Of a stretch of DNA of 64,000 nt, positions 17,515 through 26,693 are shown one piece after another. Made by a program: the position numbers and the translations under genes. The notes under the pieces were generated by a model that was not told the origin of the DNA, searched no databases, and saw nothing but the letters and a program-made list of their open reading frames with translations. Each line of letters opens with the position of its first letter. Positions within the stretch are counted from its first letter, which is position 1. The DNA lies in assembly GCA_903875045.1 (NCBI GenBank), contig CAIQUS010000093.1, forward strand, positions 1-64,000. The letters run 5' to 3'. Source of the stretch: an uncultured Bacteroidales bacterium (lineage in GTDB: Bacteria; Bacteroidota; Bacteroidia; Bacteroidales; FEN-979).

Positions 17515-18627
17515 ATGAACAGGACAGATGAAATAAGGACATTAGCAATCCGGGAAAAGGAAACAATATGGAACTGGTTCCATGGGAACCATGGTGCCAG
17601 GATTCCCCATAGCCTGAATAAGTTACAGAAACACGAATTAAACACTTTGCTTCTGCTGTCGATTGAGAAACCAGTAGAACTTTGCAGGTTTTTGAGGACT
17701 CCGTTTTTTAGGTTAGAGTACATCATGAATCATCCCTCCTACCAATTTTTCACCATTGAGAAGAAGAAAGGTGGTAACCGGGAGATTTACGCACCCGATC
17801 CTGAATTGAAGAAGATCCAGAAACAATTGAATTATTTTCTCCAGGCGTATTACCTGGCTGTCAAACCAAAGGAAGTTTATGGATTTGTGATCAATCCCCA
17901 CTATTTGGGGGAGTATTGTAATATCGTCGAAAATGCAACCCATCATGTTGGGAAAAAACATCTGCTGAACATTGACCTCAAGGACTTTTTCCCCGGCATC
18001 AGTGCCAACAGGGTAAGAGCTGTTTTCAGGTCAGAAATCTTTGGTTTCAATGACCAAATATCCACTGCATTGACCCTTCTGACAACCTTTCAGGGGAAGT
18101 TACCAATCGGAGCTCCCACATCCCCGGTAATTTCAAACTTTGTATGCCATCAACTTGACACTGAGTTAACCGGATTTTGCCAAATTCACAATCTAACATA
18201 CACCCGTTACGCAGATGACCTGACCTTTTCTTCAAATGATCCAATTATCCCATTGATGATTGAGGGGATTGTGAATCAGATCAGAAACAACCATTTCGAG
18301 ATCAACACCAGGAAAACCCGGTTAACAGCAAACAACCGGAAGCAATCTGTTACAGGGATTACAGTGAATGAAAAAGTAAATGTTGACCGGAAACTATTAA
18401 AGAAAATCAGGGCGATGTCACACGACCTTTCAATGAATGGGATTGTGTCTGCAACCCGTAACCACTTTGATGTGAAGGGAGAAGTTGACCCTAAGTTACA
18501 GGAGAGATTCATGAACCGACTTTGTGGTTATATCAATTTCATAGGACAGGTGAGGGGGAAGAGTGATTTGCTTTATTTGAAAGTTAAATCAGCGTTTCAT
18601 CCGGACCAGAAGGAAAATATCCGGTAA
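17515..18627 (+). CDS. Retron reverse transcriptase
   Basis: A 370-residue reverse transcriptase started at the ATG at 17515; the upstream in-frame ATG at 17416 lies inside the msd hairpin and is rejected. It has the retron-specific signatures: NAxxH in region X (NATHH, residues 140-144) and VTG in region Y (residues 279-281). The catalytic core has IDLKDFFPGI (block with the first Asp), LPIGAPTSPVISNF and YADD (232-235). Retron enzymes use the RNA encoded just upstream to make a branched RNA-DNA (msDNA) and act in phage defence with a partner protein. Partners here would be the ATPase upstream or the phosphatase downstream; neither is a retron effector I recognise. Confidence 0.92.
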   Translation: MNRTDEIRTLAIREKETIWNWFHGNHGARIPHSLNKLQKHELNTLLLLSIEKPVELCRFLRTPFFRLEYIMNHPSYQFFTIEKKKGGNREIYAPDPELKKIQKQLNYFLQAYYLAVKPKEVYGFVINPHYLGEYCNIVENATHHVGKKHLLNIDLKDFFPGISANRVRAVFRSEIFGFNDQISTALTLLTTFQGKLPIGAPTSPVISNFVCHQLDTELTGFCQIHNLTYTRYADDLTFSSNDPIIPLMIEGIVNQIRNNHFEINTRKTRLTANNRKQSVTGITVNEKVNVDRKLLKKIRAMSHDLSMNGIVSATRNHFDVKGEVDPKLQERFMNRLCGYINFIGQVRGKSDLLYLKVKSAFHPDQKENIR

Positions 18628-18684
18628 ACCGGTTTTTCTCAGGTTTTGATCCTTGAAAAACAAAAACAGGTGATATATAAATTT

Positions 18685-19242
18685 ATGTCGCTCGACCATA
18701 CTTCAGGCTCAGTAAATTTTCGGGATGTGGGTGAATTCGTAAACCTGCTTTCTGGGAAGGAATTGATGCGAGAGAAGCGGTTGTTCAGGGGAGGAAAAAC
18801 TGATTTTTGTCTGACCGCCTCAGATATTGAGACCCCCGGAACAATTATCAATTTACGGCAGAGACAGGATACCAGGGATTTTGGAGCCAGGATGATTCAT
18901 TGTCCGGTTTCAAACGATATTGAAAAATACAACACAACGGTTCCGGAAGTAAGGATCTGGCTTCACAGTGTCTTCAGGAAGTTTGAAAATCATGAACTCC
19001 CCATGCCCCTGTTCATTCATTGCCTTTCGGGTAAAGACCGCACGGGAATTGTCATTGGAGTTGTTTTAATAATGTTGAATATCCCACGGGAAATTATCCT
19101 TGAAGAATACCTTCTCAGCGAAGGGGAATTACAAAGAGAATTATTTAACGACGCAATGGAAGGGATCGGAAACCCGGTTGTCTATTTCAGAAAGTTGGAT
19201 GTTCTGAGAATATCAGATAATTTATCCGGTTGGTTTTTATAA
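18685..19242 (+). CDS. Tyrosine/dual-specificity protein phosphatase
   Basis: A 185-residue protein from the ATG at 18685; a TTG at 18646 in frame would add 13 residues. It has the family start SVNFRDVGEFVN and LFRGGKTD, and the catalytic loop HCLSGKDRTG (C113, R119), the C-x5-R signature of cysteine phosphatases. It follows the retron reverse transcriptase by 57 bp on the same strand, so it may be the last part of the retron operon. Substrates could be phosphoproteins, phosphoinositides or RNA 5' ends; the sequence does not say which. Confidence 0.75.
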   Translation: MSLDHTSGSVNFRDVGEFVNLLSGKELMREKRLFRGGKTDFCLTASDIETPGTIINLRQRQDTRDFGARMIHCPVSNDIEKYNTTVPEVRIWLHSVFRKFENHELPMPLFIHCLSGKDRTGIVIGVVLIMLNIPREIILEEYLLSEGELQRELFNDAMEGIGNPVVYFRKLDVLRISDNLSGWFL

Positions 19243-19319
19243 GTAATGGAAAACAACCATATCAGGCGTCCGGATCAGGTGGATTTTAAAATATTTCGAA
19301 CTTATAATCTACATTGAAA

Positions 19320-19574
19320 ATGAAAACAAACAACAAGCCATTGGTCTTTCATTCTATTGGTAATGGCTCAATTGCCATTGGACATAAACCCGGAGGAAAA
19401 ATCTCGTATGACCTTTTGAAACAGCATGGAATTACGACGGGCATGATCACTTATGGATTGTTGCGGTTTTTAGGGAATGATGTTATAACCTCACATCAAA
19501 TTCTGTTAAAATTACGCCAGGTTACTTCCGAGCAGGTTGGTGAGGCGCGGTTAAAGTGGGGTGATATATTTTAA
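19320..19574 (+). CDS. Small protein of unknown function, end of the retron cassette
   Basis: An 84-residue protein from the ATG at 19320. It is not recognised with confidence. The first half (FHSIGNGSIAIGHKPGGK, YDLLKQHGIT) recalls the start of bacterial dual-specificity phosphatases, in which a G-H-x-P-G segment comes before a T-V-x-x-L-L strand, but no catalytic cysteine follows. It could be a truncated phosphatase or a partner of the one 77 bp upstream. The 273 bp to the next gene contain only a 12-bp palindrome (GAGCGATCGCTC, 19737-19748) and that gene's promoter. Confidence 0.5.
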   Translation: MKTNNKPLVFHSIGNGSIAIGHKPGGKISYDLLKQHGITTGMITYGLLRFLGNDVITSHQILLKLRQVTSEQVGEARLKWGDIF

Positions 19575-19793
19575 GGTCCTCTACCAGCCAATAACGATGC
19601 TTGAACACTGCACTGACTTTTCGTCCATGACAATAGGGCGACTGCGACAACTTTAAGTAACATCTCCGGCAATTGTGTACAAGTGGTCAGATGGTCAGGC
19701 TTTTCCATCAGGGGTTTATGATATGCAGCTATTCTTGAGCGATCGCTCATACAGGAAAAATTGTGGCGATGGAATGAAAAGATTAATAACTTA

Positions 19794-19823
19794 TTTGTAT
19801 TTAATCTAAATTAATTATCTTTG
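19794..19823 (+). promoter_or_regulatory. Promoter of the FISUMP-domain surface protein
   Basis: TTTG (19794-19797), 18 bp, then TATCTTTG (19816-19823), a full Bacteroidota-type promoter 24 bp before the start at 19848. Confidence 0.6.
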
Positions 19824-19847
19824 AGGTCGCAATAAATAATTTCACAC

Positions 19848-21056
19848 ATGAAAATAATTTTTATTTTTCTGATATTGTGCTTACTGACAGGCACGTTATC
19901 CAATGCGCAGGTTGGAATTAATTCCGATAACAGCACCCCGGATCCGTCGGCCATGCTTGATGTGAAATCTTCAAACAAAGGGTTGCTGATCCCTCAGGTG
20001 GCCCTGACCGGAACCAACGATGTGACAACCATTGGCCAACCGGCAACAAGTTTGTTGATTTATAATGTATCAAACACCAACGATGTAATCCCTGGTTACC
20101 ATTATTGGAATGGCAGCGCCTGGGTTCGGTTAATCGTTTCTGCCGTTGATATGGGAGTAACAAATTATGTGGCCAAATGGACCTCTGCAGGCACCCATGG
20201 CAATTCTCTGCTCTTTGATACCGGGGATAATTTGGGTATTGGCACTCAAGCACCTTCTGCAAGTGCTGCACTGGATATTACCACTACAACAAAAGGGTTT
20301 TTGCCTCCCCGGATGACCACTGCCCAGCGAAACACGATTGAATTTCCAGCCGAAGGACTGGTTATTTACAATACCGATGAAAAAGTATTGAATGTTTACA
20401 ATGGCATTTCGTGGAATTCCATGACCCCCGTCCCTGCTTTTGTCTGCGGTTTAACCATCACCATCAACCACCTGGTTTCCGGGGGTGTTGCTCCGGTTAA
20501 TAAAACAGCTGCATATAGCACTGTTACGGGAATCCCCGGCGAACCCACGAAATGCTGGATTACCAGCAACCTTGGCGCCGACCACCAGGCAACAGCTGTG
20601 AACGATGCTACCGAAGCTTCAGCAGGCTGGTACTGGCAGTTTAACCTAAAGCAGGGGTACAAGCATGATGGCACCACCCGGACACCCAATACAACCTGGA
20701 TAACTTACATTGGTGAAGATTCCGACTGGATATCTGCCAATGACCCTTGCAGCATCGAGTTAGGCACCACCTGGCATATCCCGACATCCACTGAGTGGTA
20801 TAATGTTGATAATGCAGGCAACTGGGTTTCGTGGAACGGTCCGTGGGGCTCCGGATTAAAAATGCACGCTGCGGGATATTTGCTCTATGGCGGCATTGGT
20901 GCACTTTACTCTCGCGGCGAGGTCGGCGAATACTGGAGTAGCTCACAATATAATATTAATGTCTGCCATACACTGGAATTCACCAATGGGTGGAGCGATA
21001 TGGGTGCATACTTCAGGGCTTATGGCCTTTCCGTGCGCTGCGTTCAAAATAACTGA
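19848..21056 (+). CDS. Secreted FISUMP-domain surface protein
   Basis: A 402-residue exported protein with signal peptide (IFIFLILCLLTGTLSNAQ). The first third has the S-A-M-L-D-V-K-S-S-N-K-G-L-L-I-P block and VGIG-type repeats found at the start of many Bacteroidota surface proteins, with a second copy (SAALDITTTTKGFLPPRM) near residue 140. The C-terminal 200 residues (CWITSNLGADHQA, TWHIPTSTEWYNVDN, GEYWSSSQYN, YGLSVRCVQ) are a FISUMP domain (Fibrobacter succinogenes major paralogous domain), probably a carbohydrate- or surface-related module. It is followed after 58 bp by a gene with the same N-terminal block. Confidence 0.8.
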   Translation: MKIIFIFLILCLLTGTLSNAQVGINSDNSTPDPSAMLDVKSSNKGLLIPQVALTGTNDVTTIGQPATSLLIYNVSNTNDVIPGYHYWNGSAWVRLIVSAVDMGVTNYVAKWTSAGTHGNSLLFDTGDNLGIGTQAPSASAALDITTTTKGFLPPRMTTAQRNTIEFPAEGLVIYNTDEKVLNVYNGISWNSMTPVPAFVCGLTITINHLVSGGVAPVNKTAAYSTVTGIPGEPTKCWITSNLGADHQATAVNDATEASAGWYWQFNLKQGYKHDGTTRTPNTTWITYIGEDSDWISANDPCSIELGTTWHIPTSTEWYNVDNAGNWVSWNGPWGSGLKMHAAGYLLYGGIGALYSRGEVGEYWSSSQYNINVCHTLEFTNGWSDMGAYFRAYGLSVRCVQNN

Positions 21057-21114
21057 TTCAATTGCCTCAGACATATCTAATTTAATTTAATTTCAACCAG
21101 TTAAATTCACAATC

Positions 21115-24100
21115 ATGAGATATTCCATTTTATTTATACTTTTCCTGTTGTTATCCGGTGTCATAAACAATGCTGAAGCACAAGGCGTCGCCATCAATAA
21201 CAACGGCGCAGCCCCAAATTCCAGTGCAATGCTTGAGGTGACCGCTTCAGACAAAGGAATACTGATCCCCAGGGTGACACTGACAGGAACAACGGATGAT
21301 TCAACCATCCAGGAACCTGCTTTAAGCCTTCTTGTTTACAATACTGCAACAACAGAAGATGTGACTCCCGGCTTTTACTACTGGAGTGGGACAAAGTGGC
21401 AGCGGCTTGCAACCATAGGTTCTCCGGGGGATGCCTGGGGTGTAAAAGGCAATTCAGGGCTGGACCCGGTTGCCAATTTTATCGGGACCACTGATAACAT
21501 ACCCCTCAACTTCAGGGTCAATAACCAGCCAGCCGGAAAAATTGATGATTTCAGAAACTCAGTCTACCTTGGAACTTATGCTGGCTCAGCAGCAGCCAAT
21601 TTTGGAATAAACAACACTTTTGTTGGTGATTCAGCCGGCAGGAACAATACAACCGGAACAGACAATGCATATTTTGGATTTCGTTCCGGATCCCTATCCT
21701 CCAATAGTTTTGCCAATTCATTCTTTGGAACTTTTTCCGGTGAGAACAGCAGTTCCGGCGGGGGATTAAATACCTTCATCGGTTATGCAGCCGGAGCAAA
21801 TTCTCCCGTATCCGGCAGCACAGCGGTGGGTTTTCTCTCGGGAATCAGCAACACAGGGAGCCAGTCCGTATTTGTTGGCGCTTTCAGTGGTCAAAGCAAT
21901 GCAGCCCAGGGGAATACATTTGTAGGCTATCAATCGGGGATTGCAAACTCACTTGGTACCGGCAACGCATTTTTTGGATTTGAATCAGGTTTTACCAACA
22001 ATGGCGGAAACAACAATTCTATCTTCGGTTTTCAAGCCGCCAAGCAACAGGATTCTGCGAGTAACGGTTCCTTCTTTGGCTATCAGGCCGGCATGAACAA
22101 TCACGATGGGGAAGGAAATTCCTATTTTGGCGCCAATGCCGGAAAGCAAAATGTCAATGGCAGGGACAATTCTTTATTTGGTAAAGATGCAGGTCTTTTT
22201 AATGTAGGCTTATTAAATTCTTTCTTTGGTTCTGAAGCCGGTCGTGCCACCAACCTGGGGAGTAGCAATTCCTTTTTCGGGTACCAGAGCGGCCTTTCGA
22301 ACACCAATGGTTTTGAAAATGCTTTTTTTGGAAAAAATACCGGGACATTTAGCACAACTGCCTCCAACAATGCCTTTTTCGGAACAGCTGCAGGCCATTT
22401 GAATACAACAGGATCAGCAAATACATTTATTGGCAATTATGCCGGGTTATCAAATGAAGCAGGTAGTTTCAATACTTTGCTGGGACACATGGCTGATGTG
22501 ACCCTTGGGCTCACCAATGCCACTGCCATAGGTGCTTTTGCAAAAGCGGGCGCCAGCAATACCATGATTTTAGGTTCTGTAACCGGTATCAATGGCGCCA
22601 CATCGACAGTGAACGTTGGGATCGGGACAATCAATCCCTCTGAACGGCTTGAAGTTGCCGGGAAAACCAGGACTACCAACCTGCAGGTCACAACCGGCGC
22701 TGGTGCAGGCCGTGTTTTACAGGGTGATGCGCTGGGAAACGCCACATGGGTGAACTCCACAAGCCTCGCCATCACGGAGGCTGACCCCCAGGTTTCGTCG
22801 TCGGTATCAAGCATGATGCCGAAATGGAACGGAACCGCACTGGTTGACGGAATCATCATGGATGATGGTACGAACATCGGCATCGGAAAAACGCCTGCTG
22901 AAAAACTGGATGTTAACGGCAAGACGAAAACCTCCAATTTACAAGTAACAACGGGCGCTGCTGCTGGTCGCGTTTTGCAGGGTGATGCCCTGGGAAATGC
23001 CACGTGGGTGACCTCCACGAGCCTCGCGATTACAGAAGCTGACCCCCAGGTTTCATCCTCAGTTTCGAACATGATGCCGAAATGGAACGGAACCACCCTG
23101 GTCGACGGTATTATCCTGGATGACGGGGTAAACATCGGCATTGGCAAAACACCTGCTGAAAAACTGGATGTGAACGGCAAGACGAAAACCACCACATTTC
23201 AGATGACCAGCGGTTCAACCAACGGACACGTTCTGCAAAGTGATGCTCTTGGCAACGGAACCTGGGTGGCTTCAACGAGCCTTGCGGTCACGGAAGCAGA
23301 TCCCCAGGTGTCATCCACCGTTACAGGAATGGTGCCCAAATGGAACGGAACCACCCTGGCCGATGGGATCATCCTGGATGACGGGGTAAACATCGGCATA
23401 GGCAAAACACCTGCTGAAAAACTGGATGTGAACGGCAAGACGAAAACCACCACTTTACAGGTGACAAGCGGGGCCGCGGCAGGTGCCTACCTGAAAAGTG
23501 ATGCAACTGGCACCGGTACCTGGGATGTGATCACCCCGGCTGAGGTAAATGCATGGGGGTTGACGGGCAATGCAGGAACCAGTGCGACCGTAAATTTTAT
23601 TGGAACAACCGATGCAGCGCCTTTGGCATTCAAGGTGGCCAATCAAAAAGCAGGGAAAATTGATCCGACATTTAGAAACATATCCTTGGGGATTGGAGCC
23701 GGCGATGCACTGGCATCAACAGTATTGTCAGAAAATTCATTCTTCGGTTATAAGGCTGGTTTTTTAACGACCATCGGACGATTCAACTCCTTTTATGGTG
23801 CCTATGCAGGACATATCAATGTTACCGGAGCGGAGAATTGTTTTTTTGGTTATGAAGCAGGTAAGGATAATAACGACGGTACGAATAATTGTTACTATGG
23901 TAATTTTTCCGGGAAGGGCATTTCTGGTAATGCAAATTCATTTTTTGGATGGGGTGCAGGTACCAGCTTTTTAGCTACAGGGGGACTCAATGTATTTATT
24001 GGTGCCAATTCCGGGAACAGTATATCATCAGGTTCAGCAAACACGCTTATTGGTACAAACACCAGTTTAACCATTGGCACCCTTGAAAATGCCACGGCTG

Positions 24101-24858
24101 TTGGCTCCCGTGCCATGGTGGGTGCCTCCAATGCGTTGGTGTTGGGAGGTATCAGCGGCTTTAATGGCGCAACTGCCGATGTGAACGTGGGCATCGGAAC
24201 ATTTTCGCCCGACACAAAACTCGAAGTAGCGGGCAGCAACGGGGTCACATCCCGGCTCACCTCCCTGAATGGCAGTGATGTGGTTTTCGACTTTAAACGC
24301 ACCGGAAGCGATTGGAGGATCAAGAATTCAACGGGGCTTCTTTATATCGGACAGAGCAGTGATGACCTCGCCACCGTTGTGGAGGTTATCCGGTTAGGGG
24401 GGGCATCTTTAACCCCTGCCACCGACAATTTTGTCACCCTGGGAAGTACATCCCTTCGCTGGACACAGGTGTGTGCAGTAAATGGTACCATTAACACTTC
24501 CGATGAGCGGCTCAAAAAAGATGTTACCGGCCTCGGTTATGGACTGGACGCCCTGATGATGCTGAACCCGGTGACTTTCAGGTGGAAAGACGGGAACATT
24601 GACAATGGTTCGAAACACATTGGTTTTTTGGCACAGGACCTGCAGAAAGTTCTGCCGGAAGTAGTTGTTGACCATGAATGGAAAGAAGGGGCTGAAAGCA
24701 GTAAAAGGGAATGGACCACAACGTCAACCCTTGGAGTCAATTATGCCGAAATGACTCCGGTTCTTGTAAAGGCTGTTCAGGAACAACAGCAGATGATCGA
24801 ACAGTTGCAAAAGGAAATCGCAGCCCTGAAGTTGGAAATCAACAAGCTAAATCATTAA
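21115..24858 (+). CDS. Giant secreted fibre-like protein with FFG repeats and S74 chaperone domain
   Basis: A 1247-residue exported protein with signal peptide (ILFILFLLLSGVINNAEA). After the SSAMLEVTASDKGILIPRV block come about 15 repeats of the type NSFFGYQAG, reminiscent of beta-helical trimeric adhesin heads. Residues about 517-780 are three near-identical 86-residue tandem repeats. A second, shorter FFG array follows. The last 130 residues (TSDERLKKDVTGLGYGLDAL, HIGFLAQDLQKVLPEVV, LGVNYAEMTPVLVKAVQE) are a peptidase S74 intramolecular chaperone, which helps trimeric fibres fold and then cleaves itself off at the serine of TSDERLK. A trimeric surface adhesin is inferred. A coiled coil ends the protein. 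Confidence 0.8.
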   Translation: MRYSILFILFLLLSGVINNAEAQGVAINNNGAAPNSSAMLEVTASDKGILIPRVTLTGTTDDSTIQEPALSLLVYNTATTEDVTPGFYYWSGTKWQRLATIGSPGDAWGVKGNSGLDPVANFIGTTDNIPLNFRVNNQPAGKIDDFRNSVYLGTYAGSAAANFGINNTFVGDSAGRNNTTGTDNAYFGFRSGSLSSNSFANSFFGTFSGENSSSGGGLNTFIGYAAGANSPVSGSTAVGFLSGISNTGSQSVFVGAFSGQSNAAQGNTFVGYQSGIANSLGTGNAFFGFESGFTNNGGNNNSIFGFQAAKQQDSASNGSFFGYQAGMNNHDGEGNSYFGANAGKQNVNGRDNSLFGKDAGLFNVGLLNSFFGSEAGRATNLGSSNSFFGYQSGLSNTNGFENAFFGKNTGTFSTTASNNAFFGTAAGHLNTTGSANTFIGNYAGLSNEAGSFNTLLGHMADVTLGLTNATAIGAFAKAGASNTMILGSVTGINGATSTVNVGIGTINPSERLEVAGKTRTTNLQVTTGAGAGRVLQGDALGNATWVNSTSLAITEADPQVSSSVSSMMPKWNGTALVDGIIMDDGTNIGIGKTPAEKLDVNGKTKTSNLQVTTGAAAGRVLQGDALGNATWVTSTSLAITEADPQVSSSVSNMMPKWNGTTLVDGIILDDGVNIGIGKTPAEKLDVNGKTKTTTFQMTSGSTNGHVLQSDALGNGTWVASTSLAVTEADPQVSSTVTGMVPKWNGTTLADGIILDDGVNIGIGKTPAEKLDVNGKTKTTTLQVTSGAAAGAYLKSDATGTGTWDVITPAEVNAWGLTGNAGTSATVNFIGTTDAAPLAFKVANQKAGKIDPTFRNISLGIGAGDALASTVLSENSFFGYKAGFLTTIGRFNSFYGAYAGHINVTGAENCFFGYEAGKDNNDGTNNCYYGNFSGKGISGNANSFFGWGAGTSFLATGGLNVFIGANSGNSISSGSANTLIGTNTSLTIGTLENATAVGSRAMVGASNALVLGGISGFNGATADVNVGIGTFSPDTKLEVAGSNGVTSRLTSLNGSDVVFDFKRTGSDWRIKNSTGLLYIGQSSDDLATVVEVIRLGGASLTPATDNFVTLGSTSLRWTQVCAVNGTINTSDERLKKDVTGLGYGLDALMMLNPVTFRWKDGNIDNGSKHIGFLAQDLQKVLPEVVVDHEWKEGAESSKREWTTTSTLGVNYAEMTPVLVKAVQEQQQMIEQLQKEIAALKLEINKLNH
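22663..23436 (+). repeat. Three 258-bp in-frame tandem repeats inside the fibre gene
   Basis: Copies start at 22663, 22921 and 23179 and have an exact period of 258 bp (86 codons). Each contains LQVTTGAxAGRVLQGDALGN or a variant, ITEADPQVSSSV, MMPKWNGT and GIGKTPAEKLDVNGKT. A partial fourth copy follows at 23437. Near-identity at DNA level suggests recent duplication and a site where copy number can change. Confidence 0.9.
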
Positions 24859-25138
24859 TCTATTCCAAATGGACAAGGTCATACAATAAGGTTATTCAGA
24901 TATTCCATATTCATATTGGCGCCGGCTTTAATGAAACCCACCTGCTCCACTGAGCCGTCCTTATATGATTTATCCTGATCATAAAGTGTGGAACCCAAAG
25001 ACAAGATGAATATCAATAGAAATTGACCGAACAACATTTCGATAGAATCCTGAAGAGAAATCTTTGAATTTCATCACATGAGGAAGTGCGAACCATTTTG
25101 TATTTTTGTTTGTTATAATCCTTTCAATTCATAAGGCC

Positions 25139-26131
25139 ATGAAAACTATCAAACTTGTTGGTTTCATTGTAATGCTTTCATATTTCAGCGGGCAGGCACA
25201 GATCAACCTTGTCGGTGCGGGTATCAATACCGGCACCGGAAATATTGATATTTTAAAATGGCAGGCATTTGATTCTGCTTCGGTGACGCCTTATCCAACC
25301 ATGTTCGTAGGTTATTATATGGCATCTTCATTATTCGATGCCTATAACAGCAATTATTACCTGACCGGCGTTACCCCGGATTCAAGCGCGCTGCTTACAT
25401 TCAATACCATTGCTAATAATGCCAGCCTGCATCCGTTCAGTTCGTATTCCAACATATCAGAAATTGACATGAGCACAGGGAAAATTTACACCCTCAGATC
25501 AGATTCGATTGGCTATATCAGCGTGAATGAATATAACATCAACACAGGAACGGACAGTTTGCTGGGTGTAATCAGCGAACCAGGGTTGTATGGCATCGTT
25601 ATAGATGCCATTGGGTTCGATTCCAACCACGGAATCATATATTATGTCGGATTTGATGGCAGTTCAACCTATTGTCTGTTTAGTATTCCGGTTAGAAACC
25701 CTGTCTTTTCCTGGGCAAAGAAAACACTTCTCACCACTGCTGCCGGCAACAACTTTTCCAGTGTGAATTATGACAATGGCCACAACATTCTTTACGCTTT
25801 AAATGCCGAATTTGATTCGGCCAATAATTACACCGGCAACAAGGTGGTTGAAATTGATTATGTAACCGGTGATGTAGTTCCACGAGGCCTGCTGGCAGGA
25901 TTCCCCGCGTTCGTGATGGGGTCGTCATCGTTCGACCAGAATTCAGGAAGTTTTTTACTGGTGGGATTTGACACCAATTTTGTGGAACGGATGATCATTT
26001 TCAACACCAACACCAACACCTACGAAACAGGATTTGTCCCCGGTAATGTTTCAGAAATTGTATGTGATAATTACGCATTTGCACAAAGTGCTTATGGAAC
26101 TGTGTCTATTGATAAAAAAGATATTACAGGT
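25139..26131 (+). pseudogene. T9SS secreted protein gene, 5' part, cut by the prophage
   Basis: The first 331 codons of an exported protein: signal peptide (KLVGFIVMLSYFSGQAQ), then a beta-rich, possibly propeller-like region (EIDMSTGKIYTLRSD, VSIDKKDITG). The frame runs 48 codons into the prophage before a stop, giving a chimeric end. The missing C-terminus is found at 61071-61298 in the same phase. Joining them gives VSIDKKDITG-LSIFPNPATS, a normal linker into a T9SS sorting domain, and a 406-residue protein. TATTTTTG at 25101-25108 may be its -7 box; otherwise the 280-bp gap before it shows nothing clear. Confidence 0.8.
26126..26131. repeat. Target-site duplication, left copy
   Basis: ACAGGT at the left junction, repeated at 61065-61070. 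The shared string is TTACAGGT if two host-or-phage bases are included. Mu makes 5-bp duplications, so one of the six bases may be chance identity. Confidence 0.65.
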
Positions 26132-26140
26132 ATAATTCGC

Positions 26141-26181
26141 AAAACGAATTGTATGAAATTTCAAAACGAATTGTATAAAAT
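26141..26181 (+). repeat. Two end-binding sites for the transposase (Mu-right end)
   Basis: AAAACGAATTGTATGAAAT (26141-26159) and AAAACGAATTGTATAAAAT (26163-26181) differ at one base and are spaced by exactly 22 bp, two helical turns, as MuA sites R1 and R2 are. They lie 9 bp inside the junction and end about 40 bp from the last phage gene. Confidence 0.7.
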
Positions 26182-26222
26182 AAAAACACACTTGCCTTCC
26201 GGAAATGAGCACAATCAAATGA

Positions 26223-26486
26223 TTATTGGCTCTCTGGGTTTGGGTCTGGTTTGGCCACTGGTAAACCAGGTTTCTTGAAATACTCTGATGTGATCATGCC
26301 ATATCCAACCAGGATGATCGTAAAAACAGCCCAGAACATTTCACTGTTTACAACGGCTCCATTGGTGCTTTTAATGACCATATAGGTGAGCAGGCAAAAT
26401 GCCCAATAAAAGCCTGCCCTTTTTGAACTTGCTGCCCCTTTCTGATCTTCCAGCAATCCAGCCGCCCATTTAAAAAATACATTCAT
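26223..26486 (-). CDS. Small two-helix membrane protein, possible holin
   Basis: An 87-residue protein with two hydrophobic segments (residues about 25-42, FYWAFCLLTYMVIKS; and 50-68, MFWAVFTIILVGYGMIT) and a charged, proline-rich tail. It is the last gene of the leftward late operon, 91 bp from the phage end. Size, topology and place fit a holin, which would open the inner membrane at lysis, but other small phage membrane proteins look alike. Overlaps the preceding gene by 4 bp. Confidence 0.5.
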   Translation of the reverse strand: MNVFFKWAAGLLEDQKGAASSKRAGFYWAFCLLTYMVIKSTNGAVVNSEMFWAVFTIILVGYGMITSEYFKKPGLPVAKPDPNPESQ

Positions 26487-26692
26487 GTTGTTACGTTATT
26501 AATTTCGTTTTGTAAAAAATCTCCAACCACTGTGATCAGATCCTGGTAATCGGCCAATCGTGCCCATTGAACTAAATTCGGTTCTAATTTGTTTTCAGCG
26601 CAATACGTTACACGCCTTAACAGGTCGGGAAAGTCAGATAAGTCTGTCCAACTTTCGAGGGTTTCAATAATTCTGGATTCGAGGTCTGTCAT
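26483..26692 (-). CDS. Small acidic phage protein of unknown function
   Basis: A 69-residue, mostly helical, acidic protein (ESRIIETLESWTDLSDFPDL). Not recognised. It sits between a secreted protein and the holin-like gene, with a 4-bp overlap with the latter, so they are translated together. Confidence 0.55.
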   Translation of the reverse strand: MTDLESRIIETLESWTDLSDFPDLLRRVTYCAENKLEPNLVQWARLADYQDLITVVGDFLQNEINNVTT

Positions 26693-26693
26693 A

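Noticed and set aside
22437-23195. Long minus-strand frame of 252 codons
   Set aside because: It is the complement of the tandem repeats of the fibre gene and repeats with the same 258-bp period; composition is that of a shadow frame.
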